64,000 nucleotides of DNA from Reticulascus tulasneorum (taxonomy: Eukaryota; Ascomycota; Sordariomycetes; Glomerellales; Reticulascaceae), in NCBI GenBank assembly GCA_001557505.1, contig LSAX01000002.1, positions 3,100,001 through 3,164,000 on the forward strand, read 5' to 3'. A program made the position numbers and the translations under genes. The notes below the pieces were generated by a model that made no database searches, was not told where the DNA came from, and saw only the letters and a list, made by a program, of their open reading frames with translations. This document shows, piece after piece, positions 33,675 to 45,500 of this stretch. Numbering within the stretch: position 1 is the stretch's first letter; each line of letters opens with the position of its first letter.

Positions 33675-34531
33675 AGGCCTTTACGATGTTTTGACAAATG
33701 ATACCAATGACGGTTCGCTTCGGAACCGTCTCTACCAAACCTGATCGCCATATGCTCATGTTCCCAAACCTCCAGTATAAGTTGTTAAAGATGGCCGAAC
33801 CTCATGGTCCTGATTACTGTGCTGTCAAAATCTCAGTCGATTGGCTTTGGTTGAGAAGAGAGAAATAACCAAAGATAAAAACTGTAGCATTAAATTATGT
33901 GTTGAGGCTAGTATTCATTGCAATGAATCAATACGAATGTCTCAATCCAGATAATAGCAGTTGTGTGAAGTGACGATATAGAGGGACGCTGCTGACTAAT
34001 AATTGTTACTGCACTGTTCATTTGAGTGGGTGGCACAAAGATGTTGCTTCCTTTCATCAAACACATTCCAGAAATCCATGTTCAAGTCACTTAGCTTCCT
34101 TTGAACCGAGCAGGATAGAAAAGAAACTTGCGTGATTCATCTAATCCGCTTGCACATCGTTGTTACTTTCAGTTCATTCTTTTGCGAAAGCGGCCAGATT
34201 TGTGTGATGCTGTGAGCTGAGTGCTTGCTTTTCCTTCATCGTCAGTTTCAGCCAGCTCTCTGCGGAAGCCGTCGAGCAGTTCCTTCAGGCAATTCTCCAG
34301 ATCTTTTCAAAGGTCAATCTGTCAGATAACATCGCATATGCATGATTGAGGCTCGACATATTGAATTGAGGGTGGTGCACGGCTGTGGGAGTTATCTGAG
34401 ATCTGAGGCAAGTCGCTTCAACAAACGGGGCGTCTCAATCAACCATCACATCCAAAAGGATTGTCTAGTTCGGCGTGGGCCTTGACGTAAGGCCTGCCTT
34501 TCGCTGTGGATTGGAGTAACGACAAGGCGAT
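33675..34531. other. Intergenic region upstream of CLR2
   Basis: 857 bp, AT-rich at 33840-34040. It holds the 3' UTR of the membrane gene and the CLR2 promoter. No ORF is supported. Confidence 0.6.
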
Positions 34532-36541
34532 ATGGCCGACACCAAGGATTTTGAAGTCATCAATGTGGCTCGCAGTGATGGGCAGGACACGGGTCCTGGA
34601 TACTGGCCGCTGCCAGTGGAGCCCCCGAGGGCTCTCAAAAAGACCACAAAGGAGATAACGGAAAAGGCCCCGAGAGCCAAACCTCAAATGGCCCGACTGG
34701 CGGAGGACGATCCGAGATTTGTGGAGTGGCGGGTGAAATTGGGCATTCTTCTCAAGCAGGAACTTGCACCCTCTCCAGACGGTAAGTTTAGGGCCAGTGC
34801 CTAGTCCTCCCTCTCTTACTTACTTTCTATAGAAGGTCTGCCTTGGTATGTGCAGTTCCCGCGAGGCTACTGGCTTTACGAAAAGTCCAAGCACCTATGG
34901 GTCTCTGGATATCCGAACAAGTCGAAGCTATTCAAGAGCCCGCAGGAGTTTGCTATCCATCTCATCTGGCTGGTTTCAACCTCCAAGGACTACAAAGACT
35001 GCTGCTGTATTCATTGTAATATTCCAAGAAGTGGATCGGAAGACGAGCTCGTGGTTGCGGAACCTGTTCGTCCAGAAGCCCCGCCGGTGATAACCCCAGT
35101 CCCGGTACCGAAACCTGCACCAGCTGTGAGAGCTCCTCCGGCGCCGGCAGCGAAGGCTACGAAGCCACCCCATGGGATTCAACAGACACCTGTACCCGTA
35201 CCCATAATCCCTCCCTCTACAATCTCTCGTCCTCCAGTGCCTATTTCAACAGTGCCTCCTCCTGCAACCTCTCGTACTCCAGTACCTCCTCCTGCAACCT
35301 CTCGTACCCCAGTACCTCCTCCTATCATACCTCCTTTCACTGCACCTCTTGTGGCAAAACCTCTTGTCGCCGCACCTCTTGCTATTGCACCTAGTCCTAC
35401 CACAACTCTTCCTACCACGTCGACCTTTTCGGTAGCACCTTTCCCTACCGCTCCTCTTTCAGTAGCTTCCCTTTCCATAGCACCTCCTTCGGTAGCACCC
35501 CATCCCGCTGTATCAGTCGAGCGATCATTACAGCCTTTCCCCAACTCAGTCTCTTCAAATCTCTTCCGGACTGGGGAACTGGTCTGGTATCAAGTGGCCC
35601 CGAGCTGGCGAATTGGACTCATAACAGCGCAAGCCAACAAAAGTCACGAGATCCTTCCCATCTCCCACGGCGTGTTCGGACGGCCCACGGTTCCAAAAGC
35701 GGATGGAGAAGTGCGGCCCTACCTGGCTTTTACAGTACCACCAATCAGTATACCAGAGCTCAGCGGAAAGGCGTTCGACGACGTCCCATGGGACTCATTC
35801 ATTCACACCTTCGTCACTAATGAACCACAAAAACGGGAGGTTCTCATACTGGACCTGTCCAAAATGGCTGCGCTAAAGATTGGTCAATCATATTCGCTCT
35901 TCAGCCGGCTCGACGGACCTGACAACAGCACAAAGATATCGTACTACGGCATATTCTTGGGTGCTGAGCGCATTGAGATCGGCGATACGCTCCGTGTTCG
36001 TCCCTCAGGTCAAGACATCCCGAACACTGACGGCCAAGAGCTGTTCGGCCTCCGAGAAATCTACATCACAAACGACTCACCCGGCAGCGTCTTCTTCCGA
36101 GGTGACATATACCAGCAGACGACCGACGACAGCGCCACAACCCCCTCCGTGCCGGAGGACAGGCTTCCCCGCGCACTTAAAGAGGAGAGCATGTGGCGGA
36201 GCAAATACGTGCCGTCCCAGCGCTGGCGCTGCCTACTCCTCAGGGAGAACGCGGTGCTGGGCGAGACGGAAATCAAAGGACGCTACTACCCGTCGTTCCG
36301 CGTGCTGCCAATCCTGCACCCGGCCCCGTCGCAGCTGCCCTCGGAGCTGGCGAAGGGATATGTCAAGGACGTGACGCGGCTGCTGAATCAGAGGACGGAT
36401 ACGTTCAAGGACGGGTATGTCGGCCGCAAGACCAATCGGCTGGATACGGCGGGCCCGGCGGTGCCTCATGGGAGCCGGTTTTTGTTTGAGAGCGTTGTGC
36501 GAGAGGACAGCTTCAATGATGGGATGCTGGTAGCCGGATGA
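34532..36541 (+). CDS. CLR2: Transcriptional silencing protein Clr2-like
   Basis: Clr2 belongs to the fission-yeast SHREC complex, which pairs a histone deacetylase (Clr3) with a remodeller (Mit1) to silence heterochromatin. Exons are 34532-34781 and 34833-36541 (51-nt intron, GTAAGT to CTATAG), giving 652 aa. The N-terminal silencing domain covers about residues 65-150: EWRVKLGILL, WYVQFPRGYWLYEKSKH, GYPNKSKLFKSPQEFAIHLIW, ending in a cysteine group CCCIHC at 144-149. A Pro/Thr/Ala-rich linker (about 165-310) with short tandem repeats follows. The C-terminal Clr2 domain runs from about 325, FRTGELVWYQ, to about 600. Domain order agrees with the family. The linker is much longer than needed and probably disordered. 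It converges with the zinc-ribbon gene. Confidence 0.86.
35251..35323 (+). repeat. 30-nt tandem repeat in the CLR2 linker
   Basis: Two adjacent 30-nt units (35251-35280 and 35281-35310) differ at two positions, and a 13-nt partial third follows. They encode VPPPATSRTP twice, in frame. Confidence 0.85.
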
Positions 36542-38189
36542 CAAGGGAACTTGGCGCGCTGGAGCTAGTGCGCAAGGGAGCTGCTGCTGTCGATATTTGG
36601 CACTCACTCTGCGGATTGCGTTCAAGAACGGATTCCTGTCTAGATAGATAGCCTAATAGCGGTGAGTATTCGTACAGTCTGAATGATGGAATCGGCCTCG
36701 ATCACGGGAATTTCTGGCAGCGACTTCGTCAGCAACGTGGATGCATACAGTGACTCGATGATGACCACCATCCTACAAAGCCCCGTCCAATCAACGCAAT
36801 CCCATTCCACGAATCCAGAACCATCACTCCCAACCGCCCCCATAGATCGGTCTGCAGTCATCAAGCGACGCAGCGCCTCCTTCACTCCCTCGCCCACCCA
36901 TACCCAGAATCCCACAAATAGCCTCAATCCCCTCTCCGTTGCTGCGGCCGACCCACCGCCCCGGGATCCCAAGCACCAAGCCCCAGCACACCCATTCGGC
37001 TGCTAGCCGTGTGGCCCACGTGGCGCACCCCGCGCCGGCTTCGCGAATGGTGTTGCGGCATGTGTCCCGACAGCCTGGTGAGCCGGTAGGAGAATTGTTC
37101 ACGAAACTTTTGTCGCTTGTTGGTTTGCGGGTTGCAGATGGGGTTGCACAAGGACACGCGCACCCCCATCGGGAAGCGGCTGAAGCTTGGGACATCCGAC
37201 GACTGCCGGTGGGTTGAAGGTGTTGCACTGTGCTGTTAGATGTGGGGGGAGATCAAGGTTGGGAGCACGGGGCAGTCAGGAGGGGCGATGGAGGGAGCTT
37301 GGATGGAAGATATCCTATGCGAGCATCGCTGGGCAGACATCCTGTGGGTTAGGACAGGGGACGAGGAGAGTGAGAGAAAAGCGATGGAGAGAAAAAGAGG
37401 ATCCACTTTCATGCTTTGGCTAACCTGTCCGCCATTATTCATTCCACTATCTGCCCGTTTGCTCCTTTATTCCACGATCTCGCAGCGATGCCCCCCCAAT
37501 CCATCTCCTCCCTTTGCGGTCTCCCAAAGGTTCCCTCCCATCCGCGGCACTCGTCGATCCATCGCACTACCGCCTCATTGCCGCGGTTTGGGAGGGGCCG
37601 ATCCCCCCCGCCTTCCCCCTCCATAAAGATCGTCGTCCAAAGGGCAGTCCGGAGATCTTCCCGCTAGCCACCAAAATGTGACCAGGTGGGGAAGAAAAAA
37701 AGGCGTTGCAGGTTCGTGAAAAAGAAAACTAGGCGTGATAAGCTGGAACAGGCCAAGTCAAAAAATGCTCCGAGGTCATGATCGTGTGGTGCGTGAGGGC
37801 TTCATATTCTTCGTTTCTCTCTGGTCGTTAAAAAAAATAAGTGGAGTCGAGAGACAGGTGGTTGCGGTGGTGGTAGATGCAAAAAAATGTTTTCGTTCGG
37901 CAATTTGCTGGCACGTTCGTCGGATCGCAGGCGTTGTGGTTTGCGTATCCAATCATGACCCAATGCGAAAATGCTGTGGTATGGGAATCCAGAAAACAAA
38001 GCAAGATGGGTTGCAACTTGCGTGTTAGGGGGGAATTGGTAAAGGAAAGATGATAACAGAAGGCAAAACTCGCTCGTCACGTCGAATTAGAAATATCAAA
38101 GTCATTCTCCCTGCATAACCTCAGCGGGCCAGTCGAGACCGAATCGTCGGCGATAATAAAAACCATCAAAAGCTTGATGGTCTTCCATG
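36542..38189. other. Convergent intergenic region CLR2/zinc-ribbon gene
   Basis: 1.65 kb between two stop codons. Several frames of 80-130 codons occur at 36680-37630 on both strands, but they are Pro/Ser-rich, lack motifs and overlap each other. I do not call a gene. Confidence 0.5.
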
Positions 38190-39390
38190 TTATCCTCCGA
38201 GATTCAAGCTGTCCATCTTGGCCTGTATACTCTTCAGGATCTCGGGATCGGGTTCCGGTTCGACCTTCCGAGGTTTCAGCCGTGGACATTCACCGCACTT
38301 TTTGTGTTGGCATTTCCGACACTCCGTATCGTCCGGCGCGCCGCCGGGGAATATGGTCTTGCACTCGTGGCAAGCGTGATGCGGAACGGCGTTCGGCCCA
38401 AATTCGTCCCCAGGATATCCGAATGGATATTTGTCCTTCTTCGGACTGTGGCAAAACCAATTAGCATCTGGGACTTGACGAGGGAAAATAAAAGGAACAT
38501 ACGGGTCTCTTGGGCAGTCGGTACAGCGGTTGTGACCGCATTGGTCGCACGTCTTATTGCCGGACACGAACAAGGTCGAGCACTCGTGGCAGGTTCGCCT
38601 GATTCGCTGTCGCGGTTTCTTGTGGACCAGATCCTGTCCACCCGTCTTGCTCGGACGCTTCAATACCAGCGGCTTCGAATCGTACGAGTAGTCGGGGATG
38701 ATTGGGGCGTTCTCTTTCTGGGCCTTCACCATGGCTGCCCGCTTCTCCCTGCTGGCAATCCTCTCCGATTCGGACCTCTTGGGCGGGTGGCGGACGCACT
38801 TCGTGCAACGGACGTGCTGGCAGCTTGAGCACTCCTTGGCTTGGCCGAAGGTGGCATTGCACTTGTGGCACGTTCGATGGACACGCATGCGGATCGGCTT
38901 CTCGACGCGGAGAGCGTTGCCTTCGGTCGAGTACCATTCGCTCGCCTTGATCTCCAGGCCGAATCTTTCGCCCAGCTTTCTTGCACGCTCATCAAAAAGT
39001 TGCGACTTCGGTACCTTGACGACGCCTTCCAAGTCTTCGAACTTGGACTTGGGTGCCGCGGGTGGTGCGGACTCGGGTTCGGGTTCGCTAAGGGATGTTA
39101 GTGAACGGTCCCAAACGCAAGGACATTGCACAATTAAATGTCAGATAATGGCGAGACATCAAGCCATCAACGACGAGGTGCGCGCCAGGAAGGACAATGA
39201 ATTACCTCGTTGTAGCAGCCGGGGGAGCGGTGGTTGTCGGAGTGGGCTTCGTGGTGGTGGACAGGGTGGAGAAGCGCTTCGAGCCCTCGCCTCTCTTCAG
39301 TAGAGTCTTCGCCCTCGACAGCATCTTCCCAAATCCCTTCTTTTCCTTGTCCTTCGGGACCGAAGGCCCAGCCTGTGCTGGCGAGCTCAT
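38190..39390 (-). CDS. Unknown protein with three tandem CxxC zinc-ribbon modules
   Basis: Exons on the minus strand are 39206-39390, 38503-39087 and 38190-38445, giving 341 aa. Residues 1-62 are basic then Thr/Pro-rich. Three similar modules follow: Cys135/138-148/151-His153-156/159, Cys228/231-242/245-His247-250/253 and Cys282/285-299/302-His304-307/310. Each reads C-H-x-C, a gap of 9-13, C-x2-C-x-H-x2-C-x2-C, then a Pro/Lys tail such as RHPPKR. Each could bind one or two zinc ions. I know no function. A nuclear role is a guess from the basic composition. The second intron (57 nt) has no stop and a length divisible by three, so its retention would give a 360-aa form. The 5' end faces a 10.5-kb region without genes. 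Confidence 0.78.
38446..38502 (-). other. 57-nt stop-free intron inside the zinc-ribbon gene
   Basis: Donor GTATGT, branch-like TGCTAAT and acceptor CCACAG are all good on the minus strand. Unspliced, it would add 19 residues. Splicing creates CPRDPPKK, which mirrors CVRHPPKR after module 1, so the repeats support removal. Confidence 0.8.
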
Positions 39391-42300
39391 GATTGCGTCT
39401 TCCGTGTCGTTCGGTGTTAATTGGGCGATATGTCGAATTGCGTTAGTCAGTTGCGGGCTATTAAGCCTCGGGTCAAGATCTGCAGTCCCACCAACTTCCT
39501 AGCGATCGAGGCCTTGATTGATATCGAGGGTCCAGAAAACCGCGAGTATTTAAGAATCCGTCGTGGTCACTCCCAGACGGGTTGTAATTCTATTAAAAGG
39601 AGTTGAGGAATTGCAGGCGTGGTCCAGCGAAGCGCGCGGGAAGAGTGTTGTGGTGGGTCGAATGGTCCGACAATAGCAGGAGGTCGTCGTCTGCAAACGA
39701 GTCCCAGCGAGCAAATCCGAGGTTCCGTCGGTCCGGGCGAAGGAGGTTCCTCTCTAACTTATCTTCTCAACATGGGAATCGACATGGAAGGCCGACGTGA
39801 GAAGGGAAAGAGTCGTGGGAGGAAGAATCCCGGGTCTACTGGGGTGCGTGAGGAAAGACGGGAAGGGGAGGAGAATAGAATCCAGATGGGAAGAATGGAT
39901 GGGATGAGATGGGCTGGGCTAGGGTGGGTGTGGGTGTGTGTGTGGCACAACTGGGCTGGGGATGAGCCAGCGTGAGAGCAAACCTAATAGCGAAGGAGCA
40001 TGGAAGTGTGTGTGTGTGGTAGCGGCTTGGGTTGTTGGTCCCGATGAGTACGGATGCCTCCTAGGTAGACTAGTAGTGGTTGAGCCTAGTCCGGGCCTGG
40101 GCAGGTTTTGTGTGAGATACAGCCAGGTCCCAGAGGAGTTTACGAAGTGGGAACTAACTGGTCTAGTCTAAAGGCAGTGGGAGAAAGGACAGGGTAAAAG
40201 TAAGGTGGAAGATGGCCATCGGGTTCTGGTGGGGACCATGCAGGCGGGTTTTGGGGGACGGAAGAGACGAGGGAACTGGAAGCGGGAGAAGTAGAAGAGA
40301 AGAAGAGGAGCCAAAAAACAAGAATGGAGCAATGGGGGAGAGGGGAGGGGGGTGTGGGAGTGCGTGTGCGTGTGTATTCCAGCATTCGCGCATACATCTA
40401 TGTGCCTTACGCATGTAAATAGCTTGCTGGCGCAAAAGAGTGCAGAAGGCGAGAACGAAGAGAACGTACAGATTACATTGCGCTACCTCTCCCTACAGCT
40501 CTCCGAGAAACAAGTATGCTGCACGTAGCGGCCCCGTTCTCGACCAGTCAAGAGACAATCCAAACCGGTGGGTGAACCAGCCAGCAAAAAAAAAAATCCA
40601 AACAATCCCATCCCGCTGGGGTGGGAGTAGTGTTGGCTTTTTTGGGAGTACCAATGGAGGAACTGCAATCACGTATGTACCCAAGTATACTCTACTACTA
40701 CTACGGGTACGCAGGTGCGTGCCTATGTGGCCCTCTGCTTGTGAATGGACGGATGGGCGAATGGATTCCCAGCAGGTAGGGTTGGGCTCTTAACTAACCA
40801 GACGGGGCAGGGGCGGGGACTTTTGGATTGGCGGGAGGGGGGGAGGCGCGAGGGGAAAGAGGGAGGGGTGGCCATTGCCCTCTAAATGGACGGTCATAAG
40901 ACGGGGCCGGGAAACCCTCAACCAAGGGCATGGGATGCTGCTCCATTCATCAGAAGATGTGGGTTTGGATTGGGTTTTCCCAGCTTGGGGGGTGGGGTGG
41001 GGTGGGGTTCGCTTGGGAGAAAGTATGCATGTACCTACATGTGTACATTTTACATTACATTACACACATAATAACCTGCCTGGCTCTCGGAGCCAAGAGA
41101 GGGGGGGGCTGTACGGAGTACAAAGATACATTATAGTGCTCGTCGTGCCTACGTACTAACTTAATCCTGGAAGGCAAGGTACATGCTGCCCATTGGGAAA
41201 CTTCCAGACGAACTTTTGCGAACCCTGGATGAAGCCCAGGCCTTCTGCTTCCTGCCACAGGGGGTTTGGTAGCCTATTGTTTCCCCTGTAACCCCCTGAA
41301 AGCCCTCCCCCTAATTCGCCGGACGCTACGGAACGGGTGCTCTTTCCACTGAGAGAGTGCCTAACTCACTGGATACGGGCACCATGGCCTGTAATCGTAA
41401 TGGACGAGAAGGGCGACTTGGCCGCCCATCGGAAGCGTCCCTGGAGGCTCACCCCCCAAGCCCACTAAATATGTTGCAGTGAAGCACCTCGAGGATTCGT
41501 TACGAATACTAGTAAATCTTACATATGACCTGGGTAATGAGCAAGGAGCTACATAGCCACGGAGGAAGGAATGGGCAGTTCGTAACCCATCTTTGGGTTA
41601 CACTAGTATCTAATCATATCACATTTCCCCCTTCCAAAATTGCCCAAGAACCTGTCTGAGGATAGGCCGGTTTGTCACCCAGGAGTCGGTTCGCCTGGAC
41701 GCTCAGCGACAAAGTGTCTCACGCGGCGGTATAAGCCACTGGCAGCGTTTACGATCCGCTGCCCAGGGCACCTAATTCCGCACACAGCATCTCGGTGCAG
41801 TTGACGAGTCCGTGCCCGGAAACAATCACCTTTTTTCATCCCTTACTTGCATGCTATATACATGCCCGTACCGTCCAAGTGGGAAGGTTGTCCGAGCTCC
41901 CTTTGGGCCCCAGGGGGGACGCCAATGCGACAGGGTCCGGGTTGCTGGTACTTTGCTTCGCTACAGGCCTGACAGCGGTGCATTGGCAGCTTGTCAAAGT
42001 GGGAATGGATGCCTGGGTTGCGTGCTGAATGACACGGGGAGGGTAGCAGTGAGGAGCGAAGTCCGTACGGATCCGTAAGTGTATGGGTACCCAATCGGCC
42101 ATGTTTCCTCAAGCTCGTGCCTTTTCTGTGCCTTCAATAACTAACCTATGTACGCCTACCGGTCTTGTGGAAAAGCACGAGTCAAGCTCAATGCTTCGTG
42201 TTTTCGCCTCCCTCGCCAAAATAATGAAAGAGCTCTTTTTACTGCACTCGCATCGCGTCGGGTCAAAATTGCCCTGATCAAATGCCGCGAAACCCATCAA

Positions 42301-42513
42301 ACAACAAATACCCGGCCGCCGTTGCCGGACAAGTTCTAGACTCATCAATTCAAATTTCAAAAAAAAAAATTCAATTGTCGCGAGTGAAATTGTTTCAGAG
42401 CCATCTGCTCTTCCCGGCGGTTGGACAGGAATCGAGGGAGGGATCGCAGTTCTCAAGGTAACCCAATTCCAGCTACCGTCCCGCTGGCTCCGAAAGCACT
42501 CTTACGACCGCGC

Positions 42514-42545
<32 letters not shown>

Positions 42546-45500
42546 TGGCCCCCTTATCATCCTTGTCCCCTGTGTTTGACCCCACGTCAGGTCTGTCTCC
42601 CTGGCTGTTGCTCTGCTCGCTTTGAGGTCCGGGCATTGAAATGACGGACGATTCAGACGGAGGGGGATCAGGAAGGGAATAAAAGAAACCTGAGACACGA
42701 TAGAATCGGCGGACAGATTTGCGCTGCCATGCACTAATTACTTCGCAGCAGGTGTTAAGGTAGTTGGGCAAGGTGCCTAAAGCTAAATATTCAGAACTAG
42801 ACCGAGTACGTTCGTGAAGAGTATGCGCATTGGCTCCACGGTGGGGCCTCGACCCTCGGTTGGATCTTACGGCCGTACTGATAAGTATGTGTGCTCAATT
42901 CCACGGGACTTGGGCCAGAGGCATGACCATGCATACATGCTATCCTGTACGTTATGTACAATACTATATGTATGTATACGTAAACCTCGTCCTGGGAAGC
43001 CTGGAAGCATACATGTTACGAGACATTTTAGCTTCAAGCCTTAGCCCAACACGGCCAAGAAATAATAAAATCCATGGCGATGACTCGACGTCCCCATTAA
43101 GTGATGTCGATTCAAGTCAGGGGGGTTCTCTCATTGAACATCTGGCATGGTACGGCATTCCCGCTTTGAGCTTTCCGGAGGCTGGGAGCCCCTGGTCAGC
43201 AGCTTGAAGACTACCACATGCCACGAAGTACGACAACGAAAAACGACGACACACTGACAACCGACGGAGCCCAAGATGACATGCGGGAACCACGCTGCTG
43301 GTCCCGAGGAATGGAACCGGGAATGCACCAGATCCTGGATGGGGTCCCCCAATGATGTTTTATGCTGTGACGACATAAAACTCTGGTCGGGCAGATAAAC
43401 TGTTGAATGTGACCTTTCATGCGCTTCATCAGCTGCCGGCTACTGCAGAACTGTCCGCTTCCAGTTTAGGCGCAGGCTCACGAAGGCCACTCGAAGTGCA
43501 TGGTGGCATCGTGTCGCGGGGGCCGATACAAGCCTATCCGGTGCAGAGTTTGGGGCCGGGTAGTAATGCAGTCAATAGTCGGCTGGGACATCGCGCGAAG
43601 GAGGAGGGGGGAATAATAACTGCATCCAGCCAGGCTGGACCATCATTCGTGACGAGCATCTTAATTGTCGCCTAATCATTACCATATGCCCACTAACAAG
43701 TATGGGGTAAAGGTAGACTGCGGCCAGCGCGGCGGGAGTTCCCAGGAAAGCTTCTCCTCGGAGGGGGTGGGTAAGTGCACAAGTCCGAATGACTCGGACG
43801 CGGCCAGCCAGGACTAGCGCGTATAGCCCTTATTTTTCTCGTTCTCCCTTGGTTTGCCACTCATCCTCGTCTCTGAAAATGGTTCCGACAGAGTGGTTCA
43901 GACAAAAGCGGTGTCTGCGTGTCAGGTCAATCAGTTGCAAAAGTGGCGTCAAGGTTCTGCACTTTCTCCAGCGTCTACCCCGGCACATGTTCAGCAGCGC
44001 GGTCTTACAAAGGAGGCGGGTCCCGCCATAACCTGCCCTGCCTGGCCAGCTTAGGCCCAATCAATGAATGATGGGACATTTTTCCGATACTTCGGTACGC
44101 TTATTAGATCATGCTCCACCGCGCAGTCTGTCAATCCGGTTGGACTTCCCGTACTGCACTTTGTTTTTTGGCTGCTTGCAAACTGTCACGCCCTCGAGTT
44201 AATAAGTTGGGGCCGTGATGATAGGAATAAACCTTTAAATCAATCAGACCAGCCAAGCCACCACCTTCTTCATTCTCTCCTCCGAGCACTGCGGCGGCTG
44301 ATGCGAGAGAATAAATTGCCTGCAGCAGCAGCAGCAACCTTCCCCCTTTGCTCGGCCCCATCTTGAACTTTCGACAGGCGCTGAGGGAAACACCTTGAGA
44401 CATTCATTCATATTACGGCTCGCCAATTAAGACTCACGCTCCCTCCACACAACTCCCACACACCCACACCTGAGCATTAGAGTTTAGCAGGTTTGTCAGT
44501 GCCTCCACCGCGGTACGGGGCCTCTATGGAGACATGACTTTGCCGATCGGCATCACGAGCGCTGTGGCTGCCTCCGTCTTACGAGATCTGAGTCGTGGCT
44601 TTTTAGATTGCTGGTTGCGGGTGAAACTTTCCTCTCGCCGCGAGATGAGAGCATCGCAGGGCATTCCCGGCTTCCAGAGGCTCCCTGCCCATGGGCCACC
44701 AGAATGCATCAAACATGTTTCGGCAAGCGTACCGTCATGCCTCTTTGATGAATACTTTCAATCCCACCCGGTCCGCTGGGACTGGATGTCCATCGGAATG
44801 ATGTGGCTTGCATGGAATCTCGAAGGACCAGAACTGATCCTGGGTGGAGGTTGGCCATAATTTCGCCGTGATAAGACGTCGGAAACCCAGTCCACCGGGT
44901 TCGCGACACTTTCAAGATAGGTGCCTCCTGGTAAATTGATGAACGGTTCGCCAGCTGGCTGGGCGGTCAGCCTTACCTCAGCGATTCCTGCTAATAATGT
45001 AGTGACTGGACCTGGCGACTTTGAAATTTTCTAGAAGCATTTCTTCACCGCCTCTCGGGAACCAATGAGCAAAGTTGGACGATGACTTGGCCTCTGGGAC
45101 GTTCAAAAGGATGGAACACCAGGACCCTGAAAAAGCGGAAGGTGAATGGCAACCCTCCGCTGTCGACGAGATTAGGCCCCTGTGAGTTTTTGACTGCCAA
45201 GCCATCTTCCATTGGCCGCTTTACGAAAATACTACTATGTGCCGTCAGACGGATCTTTAATGGGGACACCTCAACGTAGTATGCAGTATGACCTCTTGGT
45301 CGGGAAGGTTGGGTCTTGTCAAGAATCTCGATATTGCATCTCGGTCCCTAGTTTGGAAGAGGTCGGTACGCACAATCCTGAGTGCATATCACGGGAATCC
45401 GGAGCGCCTCAACCCACAGCATACAGGCAGCATGCCGGAGACTTGTGACATCAACAGCTGTACCACACACCCTCAGCAGTCAAACTCACGTCAGTACGCA

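Noticed and set aside
44534..44860. Frame of 108 codons after a C/A-rich leader-like stretch
   Set aside because: The leader-like stretch is suggestive, but the translated sequence has no recognisable features and no downstream exon could be joined.
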